This document shows positions 46,635 to 54,465 of a stretch of DNA of 64,000 bases, one piece after another (the stretch's first letter is position 1; each line of letters begins with the position of its first letter). The translations under genes were made by a program, and so were the position numbers. Under the pieces are notes generated by a model. It saw only the letters and a program-made list of their open reading frames with translations, had not been told where the DNA came from and did not search any database. Source of the stretch: Thermoleophilia bacterium (GTDB lineage Bacteria > Actinomycetota > Thermoleophilia > RBG-16-64-13). The DNA lies in contig JAOSKU010000001.1 of NCBI GenBank assembly GCA_027493445.1, positions 4,479,845 through 4,543,844 on the forward strand. Reading direction: 5' to 3'.

Positions 46635-47483
46635 CTATCGGGCTCGGTAGAGCAGCCTCACGATCTGGGAGCGCAGCACCTTCTCGTCGGGCCGTCCGCT
46701 GTTCCAGGAAAGCCCGGGAAAGGCCTGCATGACCTCGTCGCGCGTGGCCGCTTGATAGTCCTGCTCCCAGTCGGTGCGTGAGCCCAGCCCAGCGCGTCGC
46801 AGAACCAGGGCGACGTGACGGCGGCTCATGCTGTCCCAGGAGCCGAGTGTCCCCGACGGGTACCCCACGAAGTAGCCCTTGTTCTTGACGTACCAGGCCG
46901 CGTCCCAGAGCTCCTGGTCCGCTCTGGTAACGTCCGTGAACGGGTCGCCGCCCGCCGCCGTGACGGTCTTCGCCGATGGGTCCACCACCGAGCCGAAGTC
47001 GGTGGTCCAGTAGACGGCGTAAGGGCTGCCTGCGACCACCCGGCGTCCGACGCCGATCACACGCAGTGCCGCGTTGAGCATGGTCTGGTTGTGGCCCGAA
47101 GATCCTCGCCAAGCGTCGAAGACCTGCCGGGCCGTCGTCTGCCCGGCGGCGATGTTCTCGGCCATCGTGGCGCTGTAGGTGTAGCCGGTCAGCCGCATGC
47201 GATCCCATGGACTGGAGCCAGCCGGAAAGAAGCTGGACTTCACGCTCGTGTGGCCGAAGAAACCGTACCGACCCATGTCCTGCGAGTGGCGGGCGGCCGC
47301 TTCCGAGAGGGTGTCCGACATCTTCAGGGCCACCAGGCCGTGCTGGGCGCGGTAGCTGTTGAGCAGCTGCAGGAACTCCGTCTCGGCGGGGTCATAGGTG
47401 CGGGCTTGGGCCAGGCCACCGAGCAGGTCGAGAGCGAGCAAGAGGACCAACGAAAACAGGAATACCGTACGTCTGGCCGTCAT
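46635..47483 (-). CDS. secreted CAP-domain protein with C-terminal SLH-like region
   Basis: A 282-residue exported protein with a signal peptide (TVFLFSLVLLLALDLLGGLA). The CAP/SCP-like domain (residues about 30-155) shows LQLLNSYRAQHGL, ARHSQDMGRYGFFGHTS and AENIAAGQTTARQVFDAWRG, including the His and Glu positions of CAP proteins. An SLH-like region follows (FTDVTRADQELWDAAWYVKN KGYF split by a short loop), suggesting wall attachment. GGAGGTCAC upstream fits ATG 47483 or GTG 47486. Role unknown; CAP proteins in bacteria bind wall or lipid ligands. Confidence 0.82.
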   Translation of the reverse strand: MTARRTVFLFSLVLLLALDLLGGLAQARTYDPAETEFLQLLNSYRAQHGLVALKMSDTLSEAAARHSQDMGRYGFFGHTSVKSSFFPAGSSPWDRMRLTGYTYSATMAENIAAGQTTARQVFDAWRGSSGHNQTMLNAALRVIGVGRRVVAGSPYAVYWTTDFGSVVDPSAKTVTAAGGDPFTDVTRADQELWDAAWYVKNKGYFVGYPSGTLGSWDSMSRRHVALVLRRAGLGSRTDWEQDYQAATRDEVMQAFPGLSWNSGRPDEKVLRSQIVRLLYRAR

Positions 47484-47828
47484 CACCGGTGTGACCTCCT
47501 TCGTCGATCGGCGAGGGAAGGACAACGTGCGGCCTACGGTATCGGAAAACGTAGAGAAAGGCAAACGCGAAAAGACATTCTATAACCCAAAGTGCATGAG
47601 AAAACTGTCATGAAATCTGCAGATGGAAGAATGGAGGGAGCCGGTGTTCCTTGAACACGGGTGGTACGTTCCCGAGCCGGTGGCCGGACACGGCGCGGCA
47701 GGGGGGAGGAGGGAGGAGGCGGTCCGCTGCGGCCTCCTCAGTCACGTCCGTGGCTCTGCTACGCCCCGTTCCCTGCCTCCTCGCCTCGCCCGCGCCCATC
47801 GCACCCCGGCGGCGAGGCGTCGTTCTTC
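47484..47828. other. convergent-side gap holding repeat copy 8
   Basis: About 345 bases between the CAP-SLH gene start and the end of the 38-residue gene. From 47644 to 47831 it is a diverged repeat element; 47510-47640 is AT-richer (AAACGTAGAGAAAGGCAAAC) and probably contains the CAP-SLH promoter, which I could not pin down. Confidence 0.4.
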
Positions 47829-47831
47829 TTA
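47644..47831 (-). repeat. dispersed inverted-repeat element, diverged (copy 8)
   Basis: The right two thirds (GCGGCCTCCTCAGTCACGTC, CGTGGCTCTGCTACG, TCGCCCGCGCCCATCGC, GGCGAGGCGTCGTTCTTC) align base for base with copy 3 apart from scattered changes. The left tip is altered. The right tip CTTAG holds the stop codon of the minus-strand microprotein. Confidence 0.68.
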
Positions 47832-47945
47832 GAACAGCTGGAGCAGGAGCGCGAGCAGCAGGAGGACGATCACCCCTGCGAACGCGGCGAGATAGGTCAG
47901 CGTGGCGATGCGTGGAGCATGGTGATCGGTCGTGACCCTTCTCAT
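47829..47945 (-). CDS. 38-residue single-pass membrane microprotein
   Basis: ATG at 47945 with AGGGGGTC seven bases upstream opens a frame of 38 codons: a basic, His-containing start (MRRVTTDHHAPRIATLTYL), then an uninterrupted hydrophobic helix (FAGVIVLLLLALLLQLF) to the end. The design, a positively charged cytoplasmic face and one transmembrane segment, fits a small membrane regulator or a type of peptide toxin. The TAA stop is in the tip of repeat copy 8. I do not recognise a family. Confidence 0.5.
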   Translation of the reverse strand: MRRVTTDHHAPRIATLTYLAAFAGVIVLLLLALLLQLF

Positions 47946-48154
47946 GATGACCCCCTGTCTGGCGTGCGACTTGCGGCGGAATGGCCCCCGCGGGCCTCAC
48001 TTTAGCCCACTATAATGGGTTTTCCGCTTCGGCTCCAGCTTTTTGCAGCGGCCGGACCCGGACAGCAACCGGACCTGGACGGCGAATCTCGGGCGACAGC
48101 GGGGTTGTCCAGGTGCTAAAGTTCTACTCCATCTTCCGTGATCCACAGTGAACG

Positions 48155-49124
48155 GTGGAACGTGTGGAAATCGATATCATCGCCGGGTACCTCGGCTCAG
48201 GGAAAACCACGACCATTCAGGGATTCATCGAGAGCGACGAAGACCCGCGCCGCCTCGCGGTCCTTGTCAACGAGTTCGGTGAGCTGGGTCTCGACGCCAT
48301 GCTTCTGGGAGACGCCTCCCCAGGTAGTCGAGCTGGCCAGCGGCTGCATCTGCTGCACGCTCCGTCTCGACTTCCGCACCCAGATCGCCGAGATCGCCGA
48401 CACCTTCCGCCCCCGTCGACTGCTCATCGAGCCGACGGGTGTCGCCACCATCGCTCAGGTGGTGAGGGCCCTTCGCCACCCCGACCTGCAGGGACGGGTC
48501 ACCGGAGCCCGCGTCTTCGTGCTGGTCGACGCGGTCACGTTCAACGAACGGCTGCGAGAAAGCCCCGCCTTCTTCACCTCGCAGGTTGCCCAGGCCGATG
48601 TGCTCATACTGAACAAGACCGACCTGGTGGGCGAGGCGCGGGTGGCCGCTCTGCGGGCCGGCCTCGAGCAGATGGCCCCCCAAGCCTGGGTCATCCCCAC
48701 GGTCAGAGGACGCATCCCCGCGGGAACGGTCCTGCCCCCGGCCCATCGCTTGAGCGACCCCGGCGAGGCCGAGGTCCTCGACGATCTGGAATCCCGGAGC
48801 TTCGTGGTCGAAGGTCCAGTCTCCTTGGAAGCGCTGCGGCGGTTCTACGCCGATCTTGGAGCGGAGCGCTTCGGCCGGATCGAGCGGGCCAAGGGCGTGG
48901 TTCAGACGGCTCTGGGCTGGCGCCGGCTCGATCTTGCGTCTGGCGTGATGAACGAGGAGCCCTGGGGGCCGGCCCCTGAGGGCCGGCTGGTGGTCATCGG
49001 GCGGGGCCTGGACATTAGATCGCTCGCGGAAAGGGTAAGGGGACTCTCGGCCCCCGACCTTGCGGAGAACCAGAACTCGTTTCATGATGACGCTTCGCCG
49101 CCAGGGTGCGATGGGCGAGTGTGA
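48155..49124 (+). CDS. CobW/COG0523-family GTPase (single-base frameshift)
   Basis: About 323 residues after restoring a C at 48318-48321 (giving ASPQVVELASGCICC). Walker A is GYLGSGKTTTIQGF, the metal-binding motif is GCICC, Walker B lies in LLIEPTGVA, and the base-recognition motif is LILNKTDLV. A CobW C-terminal domain follows (ERFGRIERAKGVVQTALGWR). These GTPases deliver metals (Zn, Co and others) to target proteins. It precedes a corrinoid-activating protein, so a cobalt or corrinoid link is plausible. The last about 20 residues are read from repeat copy 9. Confidence 0.8.
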
Positions 49125-49300
49125 GGCAAGGAGCTCGTCTCGGAATGACGCCTCGCCCTCAGGACGCTGTGGGTGCGGGCGAGGCACGAACGCAGGGAGC
49201 GGGCGTAGTGGCGCTACGGGCGCGACCGAGGACGAAGCATCGCGCCGGCCAGTGCGGCCGCGGCGGCCAAGGCTTCATTTTGAAACGAGCTCCTACCTAG
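49071..49300 (+). repeat. dispersed inverted-repeat element with two left arms (copy 9)
   Basis: A 230-base element. Its outer tips are AACTCGTTTCATGATGACG and CATTTTGAAACGAGCTCC, ending in CTAG. A second left-arm start (GGAGCTCGTCTCGGAATGAC) lies at 49129. The core GAACGCAGGGAGCGGGCG, GTAGTGGCGCTACGGGCG and the right arm are intact. It overlaps the 3' end of the CobW gene, which reads into it until a TGA at 49124. Confidence 0.82.
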
Positions 49301-49333
49301 TTGAGCCGGCCCCGTGGCCGGCGGGAGGATCGC

Positions 49334-50995
49334 ATGACGACAAAGGACGGTACAGGGCGGCTCGGTATCGCCCTCGACCTCGGTACGAGCGGGATACGGG
49401 GGCAGGCGATCGATCTGAGTACCGGCCAGATCGTGTCCACAGCCATCACGACGCAGCATCCTTTGCCCGGGGGCAACGTGATGGACCATCTCCACTTCGC
49501 GGTGGAGACCTCCACAGATGGCATGTCCGGAGTGGCGCACGACCTCATGGTCGACACGGCCAACAAGGTGATACGCGCGCTCGGGGTCGATCTCGCTCGA
49601 GTGGATCGGCTCGCCATCTGCGGCAACCCCATCCAGCTCTCCCTCTTTCAGGGGATGGAGATCCGAGACCTGGCGTACGCCGGACGCCATAAGAGGGAAT
49701 CGCTGGGGGTGGAGATCCAGCCGCGCGACGCTCGCGTAGGCCTCGTGGCGGAGATAGCCGGCCTGGACCTCCCGGCGGAGGCGGCTCTCATCGTGCCTCC
49801 GGCTGTGGCCCACGAGATCGGGGCGGACGCCCTGGCCATGATGGTCAAGTCGAGCATGCTGGACCGCGACGAGATTGCTCTGGTGACCGATTACGGCACC
49901 AACGCCGAGATGGCCCTCAAGGTGGGCGACAGCATCGTCACCGGGTCGGCCGCCTGCGGCCCGGCCTTCGAGGGCCAGGCGATCGCTTTTGGCATGCTGG
50001 CCGCTCCCGGGGCCATCTCCGATCTGGTCCGGGAAGACGGCGTGTATCGTAGCCTGGTGCTCGACGAGGATATGATGCCCCAACCCGGTCAGCTGGTCGA
50101 TCCGCGCACCGGTGAGGTCAGGGACGAGGGGACGATCGCCGCCCGGGGCATCACCGGCACCGGGGTCATGGCCGTCATCGCCCTCGGCCTGGAGGACGGC
50201 CTGCTCAAGCTGCCGGGCATCGACTCGCCCGACGGGAGGCTGCACCTGGCGAACGGCGTCGTCCTGACCAAAGACGACGTGGGCGAGGTGGGCAAGGCCA
50301 TCGGCGCGGCGCGGGCCGGGCACCTCACCTTGGCGGCCGAGCTGGGTATCGACGTCGAGGACATCAAGGTGGCCTACATGGCTGGGGCCTCGGGTACCTA
50401 CGTGGACGCCCACAAGGCCCAGAGCATCGGAATGGCGCCCGCTTCGGCCACCACTCTCATCCAGATCGGCAACACCTCGCTGATGATGGCCCGGGACTTG
50501 GTGCTCGACCCCGAGCGGCTGCGGCAGGTGGAGAAGATCGCCCGGGAGCTCCGTGCTCGGCACAGCATGTTCGCGGAAGCTCCTGTCTTCAAGCAGGCCT
50601 ACGTGTTGGAGCTGGCCTACTGGACCGAGGGGATGCCCTGGGAGATGTACCTGAAGTTCATCAAGAAGATGGGCCTGCCTCCCTTGCGCGAGTTTCCGGA
50701 AGAGGCTGACGTCAGGCGGTGGGTGGAGCGGGACATCCCCGACTTCGGGCTCGAAGGCCTGCGCGTGGTGCACGACGTGGGCATGGTCATGGTGGCGGCC
50801 ATGGAGGGGTGCACCGAGTGCAGCACCTGCAAAGACGTGTGCCCCGAGGACGCCGTCAGCATCACCCACGACGAGCAGGGGCGGCCGCTGGTAGAGGTGG
50901 AGAGCGCCCGCTGCCTGGGCCTGAGCTGCCTGCGCTGCCAGATCTCCTGCCCGGAGAGGGTCTTCCAGTTCAGCAAGTTCCTGCGGGCCCGCTGA
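49334..50995 (+). CDS. RamA-like corrinoid protein reductive activase (ASKHA ATPase plus two [4Fe-4S] clusters)
   Basis: A 553-residue protein. Residues 1-460 are the DUF4445/ASKHA region found in reductive activators of corrinoid proteins (LGIALDLGTSGIRGQAIDL; VTDYGTNAEMALKVGD; GITGTGVMAVIALGL; YMAGASGTYVDAHKAQSIGM). The C-terminus is a two-cluster ferredoxin (CTECSTCKDVCPEDAV; CLGLSCLRCQISCP). This order, ATPase then C-terminal ferredoxin, matches RamA of methylamine-using methanogens, rather than N-terminal ferredoxin RACo. It would reduce inactive Co(II) corrinoid with ATP. ATG 49334 follows GGGAGGATCGC. Confidence 0.85.
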   Translation: MTTKDGTGRLGIALDLGTSGIRGQAIDLSTGQIVSTAITTQHPLPGGNVMDHLHFAVETSTDGMSGVAHDLMVDTANKVIRALGVDLARVDRLAICGNPIQLSLFQGMEIRDLAYAGRHKRESLGVEIQPRDARVGLVAEIAGLDLPAEAALIVPPAVAHEIGADALAMMVKSSMLDRDEIALVTDYGTNAEMALKVGDSIVTGSAACGPAFEGQAIAFGMLAAPGAISDLVREDGVYRSLVLDEDMMPQPGQLVDPRTGEVRDEGTIAARGITGTGVMAVIALGLEDGLLKLPGIDSPDGRLHLANGVVLTKDDVGEVGKAIGAARAGHLTLAAELGIDVEDIKVAYMAGASGTYVDAHKAQSIGMAPASATTLIQIGNTSLMMARDLVLDPERLRQVEKIARELRARHSMFAEAPVFKQAYVLELAYWTEGMPWEMYLKFIKKMGLPPLREFPEEADVRRWVERDIPDFGLEGLRVVHDVGMVMVAAMEGCTECSTCKDVCPEDAVSITHDEQGRPLVEVESARCLGLSCLRCQISCPERVFQFSKFLRAR

Positions 50996-51032
50996 AGAGG
51001 AGGCCGTGGCCGCGAGACGAGGAGGGCAGCCC

Positions 51033-51470
51033 ATGATCGGCCGATTGCGCAGGTTGCTCGGCTTGGGGAGCAATCCGCCCGCAGGCGGAGACGCGGCCGC
51101 GGAACAAGCGCGCTACACCATCGAGGTCTCCCACCATCTTGGGTCCCCCCTTGTCGTCTTGTCCGGCGAGATCGACCACCACAGCGCAAACCAGGTGCGG
51201 CTGGCGTTAGAACGGGAGTTGGTGAGTCCGGACCAGGTGGTCCTTTTCGACCTGAACGGGCTCACCTACCTGGACAGCGGGGGGCTTGCGCTTCTGTTCG
51301 ATCTCATCCGCACGCTGGAGGAGGGCTGGGTGGGAGTCATCCATCCCGCGCCCAATGTGCGCCGGCTGCTTCAGATCAGCGGGCTCGACACGCAGGAGAA
51401 CTTCAGGGTGTTCGACGATCTGGAAGAGGCGCGGGCGGCCCTTGAGGCAGACGGCTCAGCCGGCCTGTGA
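51033..51470 (+). CDS. STAS-domain protein (anti-sigma factor antagonist-like)
   Basis: A 145-residue protein with a basic N-terminal 30 residues and a STAS domain (VVLSGEIDHHSANQVRLALE; VLFDLNGLTYLDSGGLALLF). The phosphorylatable Ser of SpoIIAA/RsbV-type antagonists is present (DSGG instead of DSSG). GGAGGG precedes ATG 51033. It sits between a corrinoid activator and a UroD-type methyltransferase without a partner kinase, so it may have a structural or sensory role there. Confidence 0.82.
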   Translation: MIGRLRRLLGLGSNPPAGGDAAAEQARYTIEVSHHLGSPLVVLSGEIDHHSANQVRLALERELVSPDQVVLFDLNGLTYLDSGGLALLFDLIRTLEEGWVGVIHPAPNVRRLLQISGLDTQENFRVFDDLEEARAALEADGSAGL

Positions 51471-51607
51471 CGGATCCGCCGGCGCGGATTCGCCCGCGCG
51501 AATCCGGCCATGCAGGGCCGCACGCCGGGAGCCGTGCGCCGGCGGGCGCGGTCCGAGTGGCCGGTGGACCCGGCCTGAATTCGACGGCGAGGAAAGGGGG
51601 TCGCTCC

Positions 51608-52591
51608 GTGGTGGGAAGCCAGGGACTGCTCAGGGGCGCACTGGCGTGGGAGCAGAGCGACCGGCCGCCTGTGCTCTTCACCGGTGGGATATGGGCGGGC
51701 AGGCTGTCGGGGTTTTCCCGGGACCGCCTGCTCGATGACGCGTCCGCCCTCGCCGAGGCCCAATGGCGGGTGCACGAGCTCATTGGCCAGGACGCTCTTC
51801 TCGCCTACTTCGACCCGCTCTTCATCCCAGAGGCGTACGGGTGCGAGCTGCGCTTCCTCGAAACGGGCCCTCTAGTAGCGCCCATTCCCCTCACCCGGTT
51901 CGCCGACCAGGCTCCCTCGGTCGGCGACGGCAGGCTGCCGGTGGTGCTCGAGGCCGTGGCCTGTATGGCGGCCCGAGCCGGTGGGCGGATCCCGGTGGGG
52001 ACCCTCGTCGAAGGTCCGTTCACCACCCTGTCGCGCATCGCGGACGCCGAGGTGCTTCTGCGCCTGACCATCACCGACGCGGCGGCCGTGGACGCCGCGC
52101 TCGGACGGATGACCGAGATGCTGCTTGCCTTCTGTCGGGCCGCCGCCGAGGCTGGGGCCGACTTCGTGTTCGTGGCCGATCCGGTGGCATCGGCGACGAT
52201 GATCTCGCCTGCGATGTTCGGGCGCTTCGCCCTGCCGGCGCTGCGGGAGCTGTGCGCGGGGCTGTCCATCCCGGTCATCCTCCACATATGCGGCGACACC
52301 ACTCCCATACTTGCGGACATGGCCGGGAGCGGCGCGGCGGCCCTCAGCCTCGATCAGTGCATGGATCTGCGGGAGGCCCGCAGGCGGATCGACGGCCGCT
52401 GCGCCCTTGCCGGCAACCTGGACCCGATGACCCTGCTCATGGGGACACCGGAGGAGGTGGTGCGCGAGACGCGCCGGGTCATGGAGGCGGGCGGTAACCG
52501 CGGGTTCATCCTGATGCCCGGCTGCGGGGTCCCGCCGGGCGCGCCTTTCCAGAACGTCGCGGCCATGGTGCGGGCCGTCCGGGAGGGGTGA
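51608..52591 (+). CDS. uroporphyrinogen decarboxylase-family (MtaA/MtbA-like) corrinoid methyltransferase
   Basis: A 327-residue UroD-fold protein. The zinc site of methylcobalamin methyltransferases is visible (ILHICGDTTPILADM and the later MPGCGVP). GTG at 51608 follows AGGAAAGGGGG. The longer frame to 51467 adds a low-complexity Arg/Pro-rich region overlapping the STAS stop and is rejected. With the RamA-like activator it suggests a corrinoid-dependent methyl transfer system, for example demethylation of methoxylated aromatics or methylamines. The substrate methyltransferase and corrinoid protein are outside the window. Confidence 0.78.
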   Translation: MVGSQGLLRGALAWEQSDRPPVLFTGGIWAGRLSGFSRDRLLDDASALAEAQWRVHELIGQDALLAYFDPLFIPEAYGCELRFLETGPLVAPIPLTRFADQAPSVGDGRLPVVLEAVACMAARAGGRIPVGTLVEGPFTTLSRIADAEVLLRLTITDAAAVDAALGRMTEMLLAFCRAAAEAGADFVFVADPVASATMISPAMFGRFALPALRELCAGLSIPVILHICGDTTPILADMAGSGAAALSLDQCMDLREARRRIDGRCALAGNLDPMTLLMGTPEEVVRETRRVMEAGGNRGFILMPGCGVPPGAPFQNVAAMVRAVREG

Positions 52592-52686
52592 GCCTCCAAA
52601 GTGACACTCCGAAGGACCGCGGCCACCACCGGATCGCGGCTTGTGCCACGGGCCGGCGATACGGAACGCGAGTTGGGGGATAGCGG

Positions 52687-54453
52687 ATGACGCCGGGCGA
52701 AGGCAGGGGCGCCGGCACCTGGGACGACGCGGAACCGAGCGAGGGCCTTATCCGGGCCGCTTTGGGCTGGGAGCCGCTCGACACGGTCGTGGCCAACGCC
52801 ACCGTCTTCGATTCGGTCAGCGGGGAGTTCCTCCCTGAACGCTCGCTCTGGCTCAAAGACGGCCGCATCGCGCGGGTGACGGCGGCCGCGGAGCCCGCGC
52901 CGGCCGACGCCGAGATCCTGGATGCGTCGGGCCTCACCCTGGTGCCGGGCCTTATCGACGGGCATGCGCACCTCATCCGCCTTTTCGTCCCGGAGTTCGT
53001 GCGTGCCCTGCTGCCCACCGGAGTGACTTCGGTGGTCATCGAGGCCATGGAGTATGGGGCCACCGGCGGGTTGGCGGGGATCCGTCCCTTCATCGAGGCT
53101 CTGCGCGGCCAGCCTCTCCGCCTCTTCTATACGGCCCCCGCCCTTTGTGGCCTCACCGAGGAGGAAGAGCCCGCTCCCCTGCAACCGCAGGAGCTCGACG
53201 AGCTTCTGGCCGATCCCCTCTGCCTGGGACTGGGCGAGGTCTACTGGAGCAACGCCCTCCTGCCTGGTCCCCAGGGCATCCGGGTGCGGGAGCTCATGGC
53301 CCGGACTCTTTCGGCCGGCAAGGTGGTCGAAGGGCATACGGCCGGGGCGAAAGGCGCCCGGCTGGACGCCTACACGGCGCTGGGAGTCTCTTCGTGCCAC
53401 GAACCCATATCCGTGGAGGAGGCCCTCGAAGTCTACCGTCGGGGATTGCTGGTCATGATCCGGCACGGTGGTATCCGCCGTGATCTCGCCCGCCTGCGTC
53501 CCCTGTTCGACATGCCCCTCGACTTCCGGCGCTTCGCCCTGGTGACCGATGGGATGGACCCGGAGCGGCTCGCCACCCGGGGCTACTTGGACCAGGTGGT
53601 CCGCGAGGCCCTCGACCTCGGCATCGCGCCGCACATCGTCTACCGCATGGCCAGCACGAACGTGGCCGAGCACTTCCGGCTCGAAGGCCGCCTGGGGCAC
53701 TTGGCGCCGGGACGGTCCGCCGACATGGTGGCCATCTCGGCGCCCGGCGAGTTCCGGCCGGTGTTCGTCATGGTTGGGGGACGGCTGGTCTTCGATCGAG
53801 ATGAGGTACTGGCCCGGCCGCGACCGACGACTGTGGCACCCGCGTTCGTGCAGACGCTCGGCGTCGACCCCGAGCGGGCTCTCGACCTCGTCGGGCCGCC
53901 GCCCTTCCCGCCAGCCGCTGGTTCCGTGCGGGCGATTGAGCATGTCACCAACCTGGTCACCCGGGAGGTCGTTCTCACGCAACAGGAGGCGCGCGCGATG
54001 GACCTGGTCCCGGTGCTGGCCCTCGAGCGAACGGGCGGAGAGCAGGGATTCTGGGGCTTCCTCGCGGGTTTCGGGCTGCGGGGGGGAGCCTATGCCACCA
54101 CGACCACCTGGGATACTCCCGATCTCGTGGTCGTGGGGCGCGACGAGCAGTCGGTGCGTACGGCTCTCGGGCGCCTGGTGGAGAATGGTGGAGGCGGCGT
54201 CATCGCTCGGGGGCACCATGTGGTGGCCGAGTCCCGGGCGCCTATCTGCGCCGTGGCTTCTCTGGACACGGCGGAGCGGGTGCGGGCCGACCTGCGCGAG
54301 TTGGCGCACGCCCTCACGAAAGCCGGCGTCCCTTGGGAGGACCCGCTGCTCGCGGTGGACACGCTCACCACCCCGGCCATCCCCCACCTGCGGATCACCC
54401 ATCGCGGCTATGTGCGCCTGAAGGACCGCTCCCTGCTCCCCGTGGAGGCCTGA
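52687..54453 (+). CDS. adenine deaminase-like amidohydrolase with altered active site
   Basis: A 588-residue protein laid out like adenine deaminase: an N-terminal composite domain (TVVANATVFDSVSGEFLPER), a metal-dependent barrel (LVPGLIDGHAHLIRLFVPEF) and a C-terminal domain (LERTGGEQGFWGFLAGFGLR). The HxH motif is retained, but the Glu that normally follows (HIHIES) is Ile in HAHLIR, and the usual DPHEI segment reads EAMEY, losing a conserved His. It may deaminate or hydrolyse a different substrate, or be less active. ATG 52687 follows GGGGGATAGC. Confidence 0.75.
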   Translation: MTPGEGRGAGTWDDAEPSEGLIRAALGWEPLDTVVANATVFDSVSGEFLPERSLWLKDGRIARVTAAAEPAPADAEILDASGLTLVPGLIDGHAHLIRLFVPEFVRALLPTGVTSVVIEAMEYGATGGLAGIRPFIEALRGQPLRLFYTAPALCGLTEEEEPAPLQPQELDELLADPLCLGLGEVYWSNALLPGPQGIRVRELMARTLSAGKVVEGHTAGAKGARLDAYTALGVSSCHEPISVEEALEVYRRGLLVMIRHGGIRRDLARLRPLFDMPLDFRRFALVTDGMDPERLATRGYLDQVVREALDLGIAPHIVYRMASTNVAEHFRLEGRLGHLAPGRSADMVAISAPGEFRPVFVMVGGRLVFDRDEVLARPRPTTVAPAFVQTLGVDPERALDLVGPPPFPPAAGSVRAIEHVTNLVTREVVLTQQEARAMDLVPVLALERTGGEQGFWGFLAGFGLRGGAYATTTTWDTPDLVVVGRDEQSVRTALGRLVENGGGGVIARGHHVVAESRAPICAVASLDTAERVRADLRELAHALTKAGVPWEDPLLAVDTLTTPAIPHLRITHRGYVRLKDRSLLPVEA

Positions 54454-54465
54454 GCGGTGGCGGGG

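Noticed and set aside
48011-48016. Perfect TATAAT upstream of the CobW GTPase gene, inside the palindrome CCCACTATAATGGG
   Set aside because: No -35-like hexamer at 16-18 bases on either strand, and the distance to the GTG start is about 140 bases; not enough to call a promoter.
51467-51607. N-terminal extension of the UroD-family gene overlapping the STAS stop
   Set aside because: The translation is Arg/Pro/Gly-rich and unlike the family; GTG 51608 with AGGAAAGGGGG upstream starts right before conserved sequence.
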